From: Actinoplanes xinjiangensis
Lineage (GTDB): Bacteria > Actinomycetota > Actinomycetes > Mycobacteriales > Micromonosporaceae
Assembly (NCBI RefSeq): GCF_003148685.1
Contig: NZ_QGGR01000009.1
Span: 124,001-188,000, forward strand
DNA: 64,000 nt
Direction of reading: 5' to 3'
The notes under the pieces are model-generated. The model worked only from the letters and a program-made list of their open reading frames with translations. It was not told where the DNA came from and did not search any database. Positions 44,439 to 51,956 of the stretch are shown here, piece by piece (within the stretch, counting starts at the first letter, position 1; every line of letters starts with the position of its first letter). A program made the position numbers and the translations under genes.

Positions 44439-47400
44439 TCAGGTGACTTTGATCTTCACCGATGCGCTTGTGCTTGTGGTGTTGTAACTGCCGCCGCTGA
44501 TGACGGTGCGCAGGTGCCAGGTGCCGCGTTTGAAAGCGCGGGAGAAGGTGTACGCCCCGGTGGCGGTCGTCCTGGTGCTGGTGATGGTGATCCAGCGGGT
44601 GCCCTTCCGGTATTGCAGGGTGACGTTGACGCCACCACGGGCCGGTTTGGCCGTACCCGAGACGTTGATCTTCTTGTTGGCCTTGGGTTTCGTCGTGCTC
44701 GCCTTGGCGGTGATCGTGTAGCGGACCGAGATCCAGGCGTGGGCGGAGGTGGCGGGCCACAGGCCGGCCGAGCCGGTGTAGCGGGCGCGGATGGCGCTGG
44801 TGGTGGCGGATTTCGCGGTGGCTCGCCAGACGCCCTTGCTGTCGGTCCTGACCGTGGCGAACCGGCTCCAGGTCGTCTTTCCGGCGGGCCGGTGCTCGAC
44901 GATGACGGTGGCACCGGCGACCGGGGTGGTGTTGTCACGCAGCACCCGGCCGCTGACGGTGGACGCCTGGCCGTAGGTGATCGCCGCCGGCGACGCGGAC
45001 AGCGGCAGGCCGGTGGGAGCGAGAGTGATCGTCTGTTCCGGACCGTCACCCGACTTGCTGGTCGCCCGCACGCCGACCGTGTAGGCGCGGCGGGAATCCA
45101 GGCCGGTCAGCGTGAGCGACCGGGCGTCCTCGCCGACCCTCGTCTCGGCACCCGGCGAGACCCGCACGACGTAGCCTTCGGGCAGCAGTTTCCCGATTCC
45201 CGGGGTCGGCCGGTCCCACGTCACCAGGGCGGTGCCGTTGCCGCCGGTCACCTGGACCCCGATCGGTGCGCTGGGCGTCTTGGCCGGCCGGACCTCCCAC
45301 GGGATCGATACGGTCACCTGGTCACCGTCGGCGTCGGTGCCGGTCACCACAGCGGTTCCCGAACCCGGAGTACGGACGACGCCGGAGACCTCGGCGATGA
45401 AAGTGCCCTGGGCCTGGGAGCGGATGCGCGCGTTGAAGCCGTCGGGCGCACCGGTGACGGACGCCTTGAACGAGTTGGTGGGATCGACCTGCCAATCGGG
45501 GGCGTCGGTGAAGGTCACGTGGTAGATGCCCACCGTGGTGATGGCGCCCATCTGCATGATCATGTCCGCCGGTGCCGAATCCACCAGCGGCGGCCCCTTG
45601 ACCACCCACCGCATCGACGATTCGGTGCTGTTGCCGTCCGGATCGGTCGCGGTGACCGAACTCCGGTACTCGCCCCTCGTCGTGGGTGCGCCGGAGATGA
45701 GACCGGCCGGGGTGATGGAGACGCCGGGCGGCAGGCCGGTGGCGCTGAAGGTCACCTCCTGACGCTGCGGGTCCCGGGCGGTCAGCTGGTAGCTGACGGT
45801 CTCCCCGGCCCGCGGGGTCGGCACGGAGTCCGGGATCGGCCCGAACTCGGGGGTGCCCCAGCCCGGCTGCGACCCGTCCACGCCGACCGCCCGCCAGGCG
45901 GCGTCGACCGCGCTCCACTCGACGCTGTCCTGGCCGTGGAGATCCGTGGCGGCCAGCAGCGTGCCCACGCGTGCACCGGCGTAATCGGTGTTCGAGACCA
46001 TGTAGAGGGTGAGCGCCCGGTACCAGATCTGCGCCGCTTTGTCGTTGCCGATGCCGGTGACCGGGCCGGCGTCGCCGCACGGGGTGCTCTGGCCCCACGG
46101 TGAGGTGCCGCTGCCCACGGCCAGGTTGTAGAAGAACTTGTTGCCGATCCCGGACGAGTGGTGCACGTCCAGGTCCTTGGCGGTCGGTGTCCAGCAGGAG
46201 ACCGACTTGCCGTCCAGGCTCGGTTCGTCCATCCGGCGCAGGGCCGGCTCCCGGGTACGGGTCTGCTCACCGGCCAGGTAGTCCGGCGGGTCGACCGGGT
46301 TGTTCGCGTAGAACTCGACGAGCGTGCCGAAGATGTCGCTGGTGGCCTCGTTGAGCGCGCCGGACTCGCCACGGTAGACCAGGTTGGCGGTGTGGTCGGT
46401 GAGACCGTGTGCCATCTCGTGCGCCACGACGTCGAGGGCGGTGAACGGCGCACCGGTCGCCCGTCCGTCCCCGAAGGTCATGCAGGCGCACGACGTGCCG
46501 AACCACGCGGCGTTGGCCTGGTCGGTGGAGTGGTGGACGTACGCGGTGACGCCCTTGCCGTCGTCGCCGATGCCCCGGCGGCCGAAGGTGTCCTTCAGAT
46601 AGTCCCAGGTCTGGGCCATGCCGTAGAGGGCGTCGACGGCGGCGGTCGCGCGGTCGGCGCGGGTGCCGTCACCCCAGGCGTTGTCGCTGTCGCTGAACTC
46701 GGCGTACTTCCCGATGCCGGAGTAGTAGTAGTCGTTCAGGGCGTCGCGGACGGTGTTGCCACCGCGTTCGGTGTCGACCAGCGCATACGTGCCGTCCGCC
46801 CGGCGGGTGGTGTTCAGCTCGACCTCGCCGGCGTGAAGCCCGTGGCCGGTGCCCTTCTCGGCGGTGTGCACGGTGTCGTAGGCGAGGCGGACCCTCCCGG
46901 TGGTCGCGTCGACGATCACGACTTTCGCGTGGCCGGTGACCTCCCAGGCGAGAGCCGGTCTGCCGTCGAGGGCGTCGACGACTTTGCGGGTTTCGGTCCT
47001 GCCGGTCAGTCCGGCTGTCTCGATCGCGTCGGCGCGGCTGATCTTCGTGGTGGCCGGGATGTCGATGGCCTGGTCCTGGGCCACGGTGGCGCTGCGGAAG
47101 GAGCCGTCGGCGGTGGAGTGGACGACGAAGTCGCCGCCGAGGACGGGCAGACCTTCGTGGGTGCGCTGGAAGCGGACGTGCTGTTCACCGCCGTCGTCGA
47201 CGACGGCGTCCACGGCCTGGTACTTCTCGCCCGGCGCGGACTTGACGGCCTTGCCGTTGCGGCGGATCTCGGATTTCGCCGCACCGATGGCCGCGGTCGG
47301 CGCGATCTTGGGAGCGGCTGGAGGCGCCGCCTTCACCGGGGGCGTCGCACCTTCCCGAGGCGTCGTGCTGCCCAGTGGCGTCGCGCTCTCCCGAGGCGCC

Positions 47401-47477
47401 GCCGGGGCACTGCCGCAACCGGCCAGGGCCAGCGTTGCGGTGAGCGCTATCAGCGCTCCGTGGTGCCGTGCTGCCAT
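44439..47477 (-). CDS. Secreted M4 (thermolysin-like) metalloprotease, copy 2
   Basis: A 1012-residue lipoprotein protease with a clear lipobox LAGC (C21) and a Pro/Ala/Thr-rich linker. The propeptide is nearly identical to copy 1; the catalytic core has HEMAHGLTDHTAN and the canonical ALNEATSDIFG zinc-ligand motif, then the shared DVHHSSGIGNKFFYNLA. The C-terminal Ig-like and fibronectin regions match copy 1 in plan but diverge more. It probably acts at the cell surface on extracellular protein. The gap to copy 1 is 49 nt. Confidence 0.93.
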   Translation of the reverse strand: MAARHHGALIALTATLALAGCGSAPAAPRESATPLGSTTPREGATPPVKAAPPAAPKIAPTAAIGAAKSEIRRNGKAVKSAPGEKYQAVDAVVDDGGEQHVRFQRTHEGLPVLGGDFVVHSTADGSFRSATVAQDQAIDIPATTKISRADAIETAGLTGRTETRKVVDALDGRPALAWEVTGHAKVVIVDATTGRVRLAYDTVHTAEKGTGHGLHAGEVELNTTRRADGTYALVDTERGGNTVRDALNDYYYSGIGKYAEFSDSDNAWGDGTRADRATAAVDALYGMAQTWDYLKDTFGRRGIGDDGKGVTAYVHHSTDQANAAWFGTSCACMTFGDGRATGAPFTALDVVAHEMAHGLTDHTANLVYRGESGALNEATSDIFGTLVEFYANNPVDPPDYLAGEQTRTREPALRRMDEPSLDGKSVSCWTPTAKDLDVHHSSGIGNKFFYNLAVGSGTSPWGQSTPCGDAGPVTGIGNDKAAQIWYRALTLYMVSNTDYAGARVGTLLAATDLHGQDSVEWSAVDAAWRAVGVDGSQPGWGTPEFGPIPDSVPTPRAGETVSYQLTARDPQRQEVTFSATGLPPGVSITPAGLISGAPTTRGEYRSSVTATDPDGNSTESSMRWVVKGPPLVDSAPADMIMQMGAITTVGIYHVTFTDAPDWQVDPTNSFKASVTGAPDGFNARIRSQAQGTFIAEVSGVVRTPGSGTAVVTGTDADGDQVTVSIPWEVRPAKTPSAPIGVQVTGGNGTALVTWDRPTPGIGKLLPEGYVVRVSPGAETRVGEDARSLTLTGLDSRRAYTVGVRATSKSGDGPEQTITLAPTGLPLSASPAAITYGQASTVSGRVLRDNTTPVAGATVIVEHRPAGKTTWSRFATVRTDSKGVWRATAKSATTSAIRARYTGSAGLWPATSAHAWISVRYTITAKASTTKPKANKKINVSGTAKPARGGVNVTLQYRKGTRWITITSTRTTATGAYTFSRAFKRGTWHLRTVISGGSYNTTSTSASVKIKVT

Positions 47478-47485
47478 TCCATTTT

Positions 47486-47508
47486 CCCCCGTCGATCAAA
47501 GACGGGGG
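47486..47508 (-). promoter_or_regulatory. Leader hairpin of M4 protease copy 2
   Basis: CCCCCGTC, 7-nt loop, GACGGGGG: a perfect 8-bp stem whose 3' arm is the ribosome site 8 nt before the ATG. TATCGT just upstream is a likely -10 box, so the transcript would begin with this hairpin. Confidence 0.55.
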
Positions 47509-47544
47509 GACGATACCGGATCGACGCTATCGATGCATGTCCGT

Positions 47545-49551
47545 TTATTCCGGATCGAGAACGGCGAGCAGTTCGCCGGTGTCCACTTCGGCCCCGGGTT
47601 GGACCGGCACCGACGAGACGACCCCGGCGGACGGCGCGTGCACCGGATGTTCCAGCTTCATCGCCTCCAGCGTGAGCAGCAGCTCACCGGCCCGGACCCG
47701 CTGGCCGGGCACGACCAGGATCCGGCGCACCGCACCCGGCAGCGGCGCGATCAGCGAGCTCTCCACCGCCTCCGGGGCGGGCAGCGGGAAACGGGAGATC
47801 TGCCGGAGCGCGACCGACCCTTCCGGGCTGTCCACATACGAGACGTCGCCGACCCGGTGAACGTGCACGGCCATCCGGATGCCCTGCACGTTGAGGACGA
47901 CCCGGTCGCTGTCGGCCGACACCACGACCACCGCCGGGTGCTCGCCGGCGACCGGGGCCTGCCCCAGCCCGGCCAGATCCAGCTCCTCCGGGTCGACCGC
48001 CCGGACCCACCAGCCGGCCAGGTCACCGCGGCGGTTCATCCGGTAGCCGACCTCGACCGGGCCGGTCGGGCCGTCGTACACCGCGGTCTGTGAACCCGAG
48101 GGGACGTTGCGCCAGCCGGACGGCAGCGAGTTGAGCACCGGAGCGGCGGCTCGCCGCGCCGCGGCGCCGGCGAGGGCGGCGGCCAGGCAGGAGAGGCGCA
48201 CGGCGTCGACCGAGGAGAGCAGCGGCGCGAACACCTCCGGGTGGCGGTCCAGGAACCCGGTGTCCAGGTCACCGGCGCGGAAGGCGTGGTGCCGCAACAC
48301 CCGGACCAGCAGGTCGCGGTTGGAGACGACCCCGTGCAGATGGGTACGGGCCAGCGCCGACGCGATCATCCGGGCGGCCTCCTGCCGGCTCGGTGCCCAG
48401 GCCACCAGCTTCGCCAGCATCGGGTCGTGGTGCATGCCGATCACCGACCCGTCCGCGACCCCGGCGTCGAGGCGGAGGCCGGGCTGGGCGAGCGGGCGGA
48501 ACCAGCCGGCGATGTCCGGCACGGCGAACCGGTGCAGGGTGCCGGTCGCGGGCAGCCACGCGTACGCCGGGTCCTCGGCGCAGATCCGCACCTCGATGGC
48601 GTGGCCGCGGATCGGCGGTGGCCCCGGCATCGGCACGGTGCCGCCCTCGGCCACCAGCAGTTGGAGGCGGACCAGGTCGTAGCCGGAGACGCACTCGGTG
48701 ACCGCGTGGTCGGCCTGGAGGGTCGGGGTGAGCTCCAGGAACCAGAAGTCGCCCTGCGCGTCCAGCAGGAACTCGACCGCGCCCGACCCGACGTAACCCA
48801 GCGCCCGGACCGCGATGATCGCCGCGCGGCACAGGTCCTCACGCAGGGCCGCGTCGACCGCCGGGGACGGGGTCTCCTCGATGATCTTCTGGTAACGCCG
48901 CTGGACCGAGCACTCCCGCTCACCGAACGGCACGACCGCCCCCTGGGCGTCGGCCAGGATCGGGACCTCGATGTGGCGGGCGTTGCCGACGTACGGCTCG
49001 CAGAACACCTCCCCGCCGACCTCGCGGCGGGTGGAGGCGATCGCCTCGGCCAGCGTGCTCGCGTCCCGGACCACCCGGATGCCGTGGCCACCGGTACCGG
49101 CCGCCGGCTTGATCAGCACCGGGAAACCGGGCACCTGGTCCGGGGCGGTGAAGGTCGGCAGCACCGGCACCTGGGCCTCGGCCACCAGTTTCTTCGTCTC
49201 GATCTTGTCGGCCAGAGTGCGCAACGTGGCCGGCGGCGGCCCGACCCAGATCATCCCGGCCTCGACCACCGCGCTCGCGAAGTCGGGGTCCTCGGCGAGG
49301 ATGCCGATCCCCGGGTGCACGGCGTTGGCCCCGGCCCGCTGGGCGGCCGCGATCAGTGCCTCGGTCTGCAGGTAGGTCGCCGACGGCGTGTTGCCCGGCA
49401 GATGTACCGCGTAGTCCGCCTCGATGACGTGCGGCGCGTCGGCGTCGACGTCGGAGTAGACGGCCACCGTCTCGATGCCGACCAGCCTGCACGTGGCGAA
49501 CACCCGGCGGGCGACCTCTCCCCGGTCGGCCACCAGAAGTCGTCGGATCAC
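47545..49551 (-). CDS. Biotin carboxylase/biotin-carrier fusion with degraded bicarbonate site
   Basis: A 668-residue acyl-CoA carboxylase alpha-type protein: biotin carboxylase fold (1-440), linker, and a C-terminal carrier domain with the biotinylation site EAMKLEHPV intact. ATP-site features remain (DKIETKK, the KPAAGTGGHG loop, QKIIEE, GHAIEVRICAEDP with the catalytic Arg), but the signature EMNTRLQVEH reads ELTPTLQADH, replacing the Asn, Arg and Glu that hold and deprotonate bicarbonate. VANRGEIA is VADRGEVA and HPGYGFL is HPGIGIL. The frame is undamaged. The start is taken as GTG 49551 with AAAGGT upstream; TTG 49566 is possible. It lies 11 nt after the carboxyltransferase gene. Confidence 0.88.
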   Translation of the reverse strand: MIRRLLVADRGEVARRVFATCRLVGIETVAVYSDVDADAPHVIEADYAVHLPGNTPSATYLQTEALIAAAQRAGANAVHPGIGILAEDPDFASAVVEAGMIWVGPPPATLRTLADKIETKKLVAEAQVPVLPTFTAPDQVPGFPVLIKPAAGTGGHGIRVVRDASTLAEAIASTRREVGGEVFCEPYVGNARHIEVPILADAQGAVVPFGERECSVQRRYQKIIEETPSPAVDAALREDLCRAAIIAVRALGYVGSGAVEFLLDAQGDFWFLELTPTLQADHAVTECVSGYDLVRLQLLVAEGGTVPMPGPPPIRGHAIEVRICAEDPAYAWLPATGTLHRFAVPDIAGWFRPLAQPGLRLDAGVADGSVIGMHHDPMLAKLVAWAPSRQEAARMIASALARTHLHGVVSNRDLLVRVLRHHAFRAGDLDTGFLDRHPEVFAPLLSSVDAVRLSCLAAALAGAAARRAAAPVLNSLPSGWRNVPSGSQTAVYDGPTGPVEVGYRMNRRGDLAGWWVRAVDPEELDLAGLGQAPVAGEHPAVVVVSADSDRVVLNVQGIRMAVHVHRVGDVSYVDSPEGSVALRQISRFPLPAPEAVESSLIAPLPGAVRRILVVPGQRVRAGELLLTLEAMKLEHPVHAPSAGVVSSVPVQPGAEVDTGELLAVLDPE

Positions 49552-49562
49552 TGGTCTACCTT

Positions 49563-50909
49563 TCAAGATCGGAACACGCCGACGTGACCGGCACCCACCA
49601 CGGCCGCGCTGTGCACCGCGGAGAGACAGAGGCCGAGGACGGTACGGGTGTCGCGTGGATCGATGACGCCGTCATCGGCTCGACTCCTGTCGGCCGACGG
49701 CCAGCTGAACCGGAACCGTGGCTCATCGGTGCGCTCGCCGGTCACGTCACCGACGGTGAGGACCAGGTGCGGAACGGTCGATCGGGCTATCGCGTGCGCC
49801 ATCGGGGCGTCGTACCGGGTGTCCTGCTCCTCCTCGCCGGATGTCCCGACGTGCCGCAGGAACAGCACCGGGGTGGCCGTGGTGTTCGCCAGGTGCAGGA
49901 AGTGGACGACCTTCTGCGCCTCGGCCGCCGAACACGACCGGACCGGGCTCGCCAGCACCCCCAGCGGGTATCCGTGCAGCTCACCCCACCCGGCCACCAT
50001 CGCGGCGCCGTGACCCGGCTTGAACTCGTCGAAGTCGCTGTCGTCGAGAACCCGCGCGAACACCTCGCGCGGCTCGAACGTGGCCGGCTCGGCGGCCGCC
50101 AGCGTGAGCAGGCCCTCCGGATCGTGCCGGGGCGGGAGGGGACGCCGGGTCCGCGGTGCCGGGCCGAGCTTGCGCCAGTTGAGCCGGCGGACGCACTGCC
50201 GGGCCAGGCGGAGCCCGTCCCGTTCGTCCTCGGCGAGCTGGTCGGCCGGCCCGGTCGGACCGGCCGGCACCACCGGGGTGGCGCGCACGTCGACACCCGC
50301 GTGACCGTTTATCGGCTGCGGGTGGATCGTCAGCACCTTCGCGTGCCCGCGTACCCGGATCGTGTAGTCGGAGAGCGCCGGCAGGTAGGCGGCGTCGCCG
50401 GTGGTGGCGCCGAAGACCACGCAGATCGACGGGACCAGGTCCGGCGGGAACAGGCCGCCCGCCGAGCCGCTGTCACCGGCCGACTCGACCAGATTGATCA
50501 GGGGCAGCCGGTTCGTCGTGGCGATCGCGGTCGCGCGCCGGATCTTCTCGGCCGTGTACGGGTTGACCGCGCCCTCGTCCACGGTCGGATCGTTCGCGAC
50601 CACGACGCACTCGACGCCCTCGATCACTCCGACCCCGGTGACCACGCTGGCACCGACGGGGAACTCCGAGCCCCACGCCGCGACCGGGCACAGCTCCAGG
50701 AACGGGCTGTCCTGGTCGAGCAGCATCTCGATACGTTCCCGGGGCAGCAGCTTGCCACGTGCGTGATGCCGGGTGACGTACTTCTCGCCGCCCCCGGCCC
50801 GGGCCTCGTCGAGAGCGGACTCCAGCGCGGCGAGGCGTTCCAGGGTGGTCCCGCGCCCCTCCAGATAGGCGGGGTCACGCGGGTCCAGCGTGGTGTCGAG
50901 CACGGTCAT
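49563..50909 (-). CDS. Carboxyltransferase-like subunit, shortened and motif-poor
   Basis: A 448-residue protein of the acyl-CoA carboxylase beta family (MccB/PccB type), which are usually above 500 residues. ARGKLLPRERIEMLLD and a C-terminal DDGVIDPRDTRTVLGLCLSA fit. The N-domain oxyanion turn, usually TAGGAYxPAxSD, reads TTGDAAYLPALSD, and the C-domain [20 protein letters not shown] region is absent: IIGG is followed within a few residues by FRFSWPSAD. It probably pairs with the alpha-type protein downstream. Whether it transfers carboxyl groups is doubtful. The start is ATG 50909. Confidence 0.85.
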   Translation of the reverse strand: MTVLDTTLDPRDPAYLEGRGTTLERLAALESALDEARAGGGEKYVTRHHARGKLLPRERIEMLLDQDSPFLELCPVAAWGSEFPVGASVVTGVGVIEGVECVVVANDPTVDEGAVNPYTAEKIRRATAIATTNRLPLINLVESAGDSGSAGGLFPPDLVPSICVVFGATTGDAAYLPALSDYTIRVRGHAKVLTIHPQPINGHAGVDVRATPVVPAGPTGPADQLAEDERDGLRLARQCVRRLNWRKLGPAPRTRRPLPPRHDPEGLLTLAAAEPATFEPREVFARVLDDSDFDEFKPGHGAAMVAGWGELHGYPLGVLASPVRSCSAAEAQKVVHFLHLANTTATPVLFLRHVGTSGEEEQDTRYDAPMAHAIARSTVPHLVLTVGDVTGERTDEPRFRFSWPSADRSRADDGVIDPRDTRTVLGLCLSAVHSAAVVGAGHVGVFRS

Positions 50910-50950
50910 CTCGCCACACCCCTGCCTGCCTTCAATGCCGCGCCCTCTCC

Positions 50951-51013
50951 TGTCCGTACCGATGCCTCTCGGCCACCTCCGTAACGAGTGGCCGAGGTGA
51001 TGCGACACGGACA
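50951..51013 (-). promoter_or_regulatory. Structured leader upstream of the carboxyltransferase gene
   Basis: An outer 7-bp helix (TGTCCGT 50951-50957 with ACGGACA 51007-51013) encloses a 9-bp helix (50968-50976 with 50988-50996) with an 11-nt loop. It lies between the crp terminator and the carboxyltransferase start. It is a candidate structured RNA; no known riboswitch class is recognised. Confidence 0.45.
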
Positions 51014-51029
51014 GGTGGAACAGCACGAC

Positions 51030-51061
51030 TAAGGGGCTGTCCGGTTAAGAACAGCCCCTTA
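51030..51061 (-). terminator. Terminator of crp
   Basis: A perfect 11-bp stem TAAGGGGCTGT/ACAGCCCCTTA with a 10-nt loop, 12 nt downstream of the crp stop. Confidence 0.85.
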
Positions 51062-51072
51062 TCAGGCGGTGG

Positions 51073-51750
51073 TCAGACGCGGGCGCGGCGCGCGAGGCGC
51101 TCCGGGTCCAGGATGATCACGCTCTTGCCGTCGAGGCGGAGCCAGGCACGCGACGCGAAGTCGGCGAGCGCCTTGTTGACCGTCTCCCGGGAGGCGCCGA
51201 CCAGCTGGGCCAGCTCCTCCTGGGTGAGGTCGTGGGTCACCCGCAGGACACCGCCGTCACGGGTGCCGAAGCGGCCCGCCATCTGCAACAGGTTCTTCGC
51301 GACGCGACCGGGCACGTCGGTGAAGATCAGGTCGGCGAGCGCGTCGTTGGTGCGGCGCAGCCGGCGGGCCAGGACGCGGAGCAGCTGCTCGGCGATCTCC
51401 GGCCGGTTGTTCAGCCACGGGCGCAGCGACGACTTCTTCAACCGGGCCAGGCGGCTGTCGGTCACCGCGGTGGCGGTGGCCGTACGCGGCCCGGGGTCGA
51501 AGAGGGAAAGCTCGCCGAGCATGTCGGAGGGCCCCATGATGGAAACGAGGTTCTGCCGGCCGTCAGCGGCTCGGCGACCGAGCTTGATCTTGCCGGACAG
51601 AACGATATACAGGCTGTCGCCGGCCTCGCCCTCGTTGAAGACCACGTCGCCCTTGCGGACTTCGATCGTGTCCATCTCCTTGGCGAGCGCCTCAGCGGCT
51701 TCCGGGTCTACACCCTGAAAGATTCCGCTCCGGGCCAGTACCTCATCCAT
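51073..51750 (-). CDS. crp: CRP/FNR-family transcription regulator (cAMP receptor protein)
   Basis: A 225-residue CRP, orthologous by sequence and position to Rv3676 and Streptomyces Crp. The cyclic-nucleotide-binding domain has the phosphate-binding cassette GELSLFDPGPRTATATAV, with the Arg that contacts cAMP phosphate; the long dimer helix follows, and the C-terminal winged helix includes LTQEELAQLVGASRETVNKAL. It binds TGTGA-N6-TCACA-type sites. The start is ATG 51750. A candidate site lies at 51863-51878 in the divergent promoter region. Confidence 0.95.
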   Translation of the reverse strand: MDEVLARSGIFQGVDPEAAEALAKEMDTIEVRKGDVVFNEGEAGDSLYIVLSGKIKLGRRAADGRQNLVSIMGPSDMLGELSLFDPGPRTATATAVTDSRLARLKKSSLRPWLNNRPEIAEQLLRVLARRLRRTNDALADLIFTDVPGRVAKNLLQMAGRFGTRDGGVLRVTHDLTQEELAQLVGASRETVNKALADFASRAWLRLDGKSVIILDPERLARRARV

Positions 51751-51862
51751 CGCCGCACCTTTCGAAAACGCGCAACGTCTGCGCTCGATCAGTCTAGGCG
51801 CACGCGGGCGGGAAACGGGCGGCCACCCCTTGATCCAGATACTGGACGGTAACCGGAAATGC

Positions 51863-51878
51863 CCTGACCGCGGTCACA
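51863..51878. promoter_or_regulatory. Candidate CRP-binding site
   Basis: CCTGACCGCGGTCACA: 8 of 10 fixed positions match TGTGA-N6-TCACA, with a complete right half-site, between the divergent crp and capA-like genes. Binding is inferred. Confidence 0.45.
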
Positions 51879-51919
51879 AATCAGCGGTCCGGGCATATCA
51901 GGACAGGCCTTTCGTCTGT

Positions 51920-51947
51920 CGATACCGCTTGCGAGACGACGGTATCG
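51920..51947. promoter_or_regulatory. Dyad in the capA-like promoter
   Basis: CGATACCG and its exact complement CGGTATCG with 12 bp between, the right arm overlapping the TATCGT box 8 nt before the CapA-like start. Confidence 0.45.
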
Positions 51948-51956
51948 TCCGCATCG

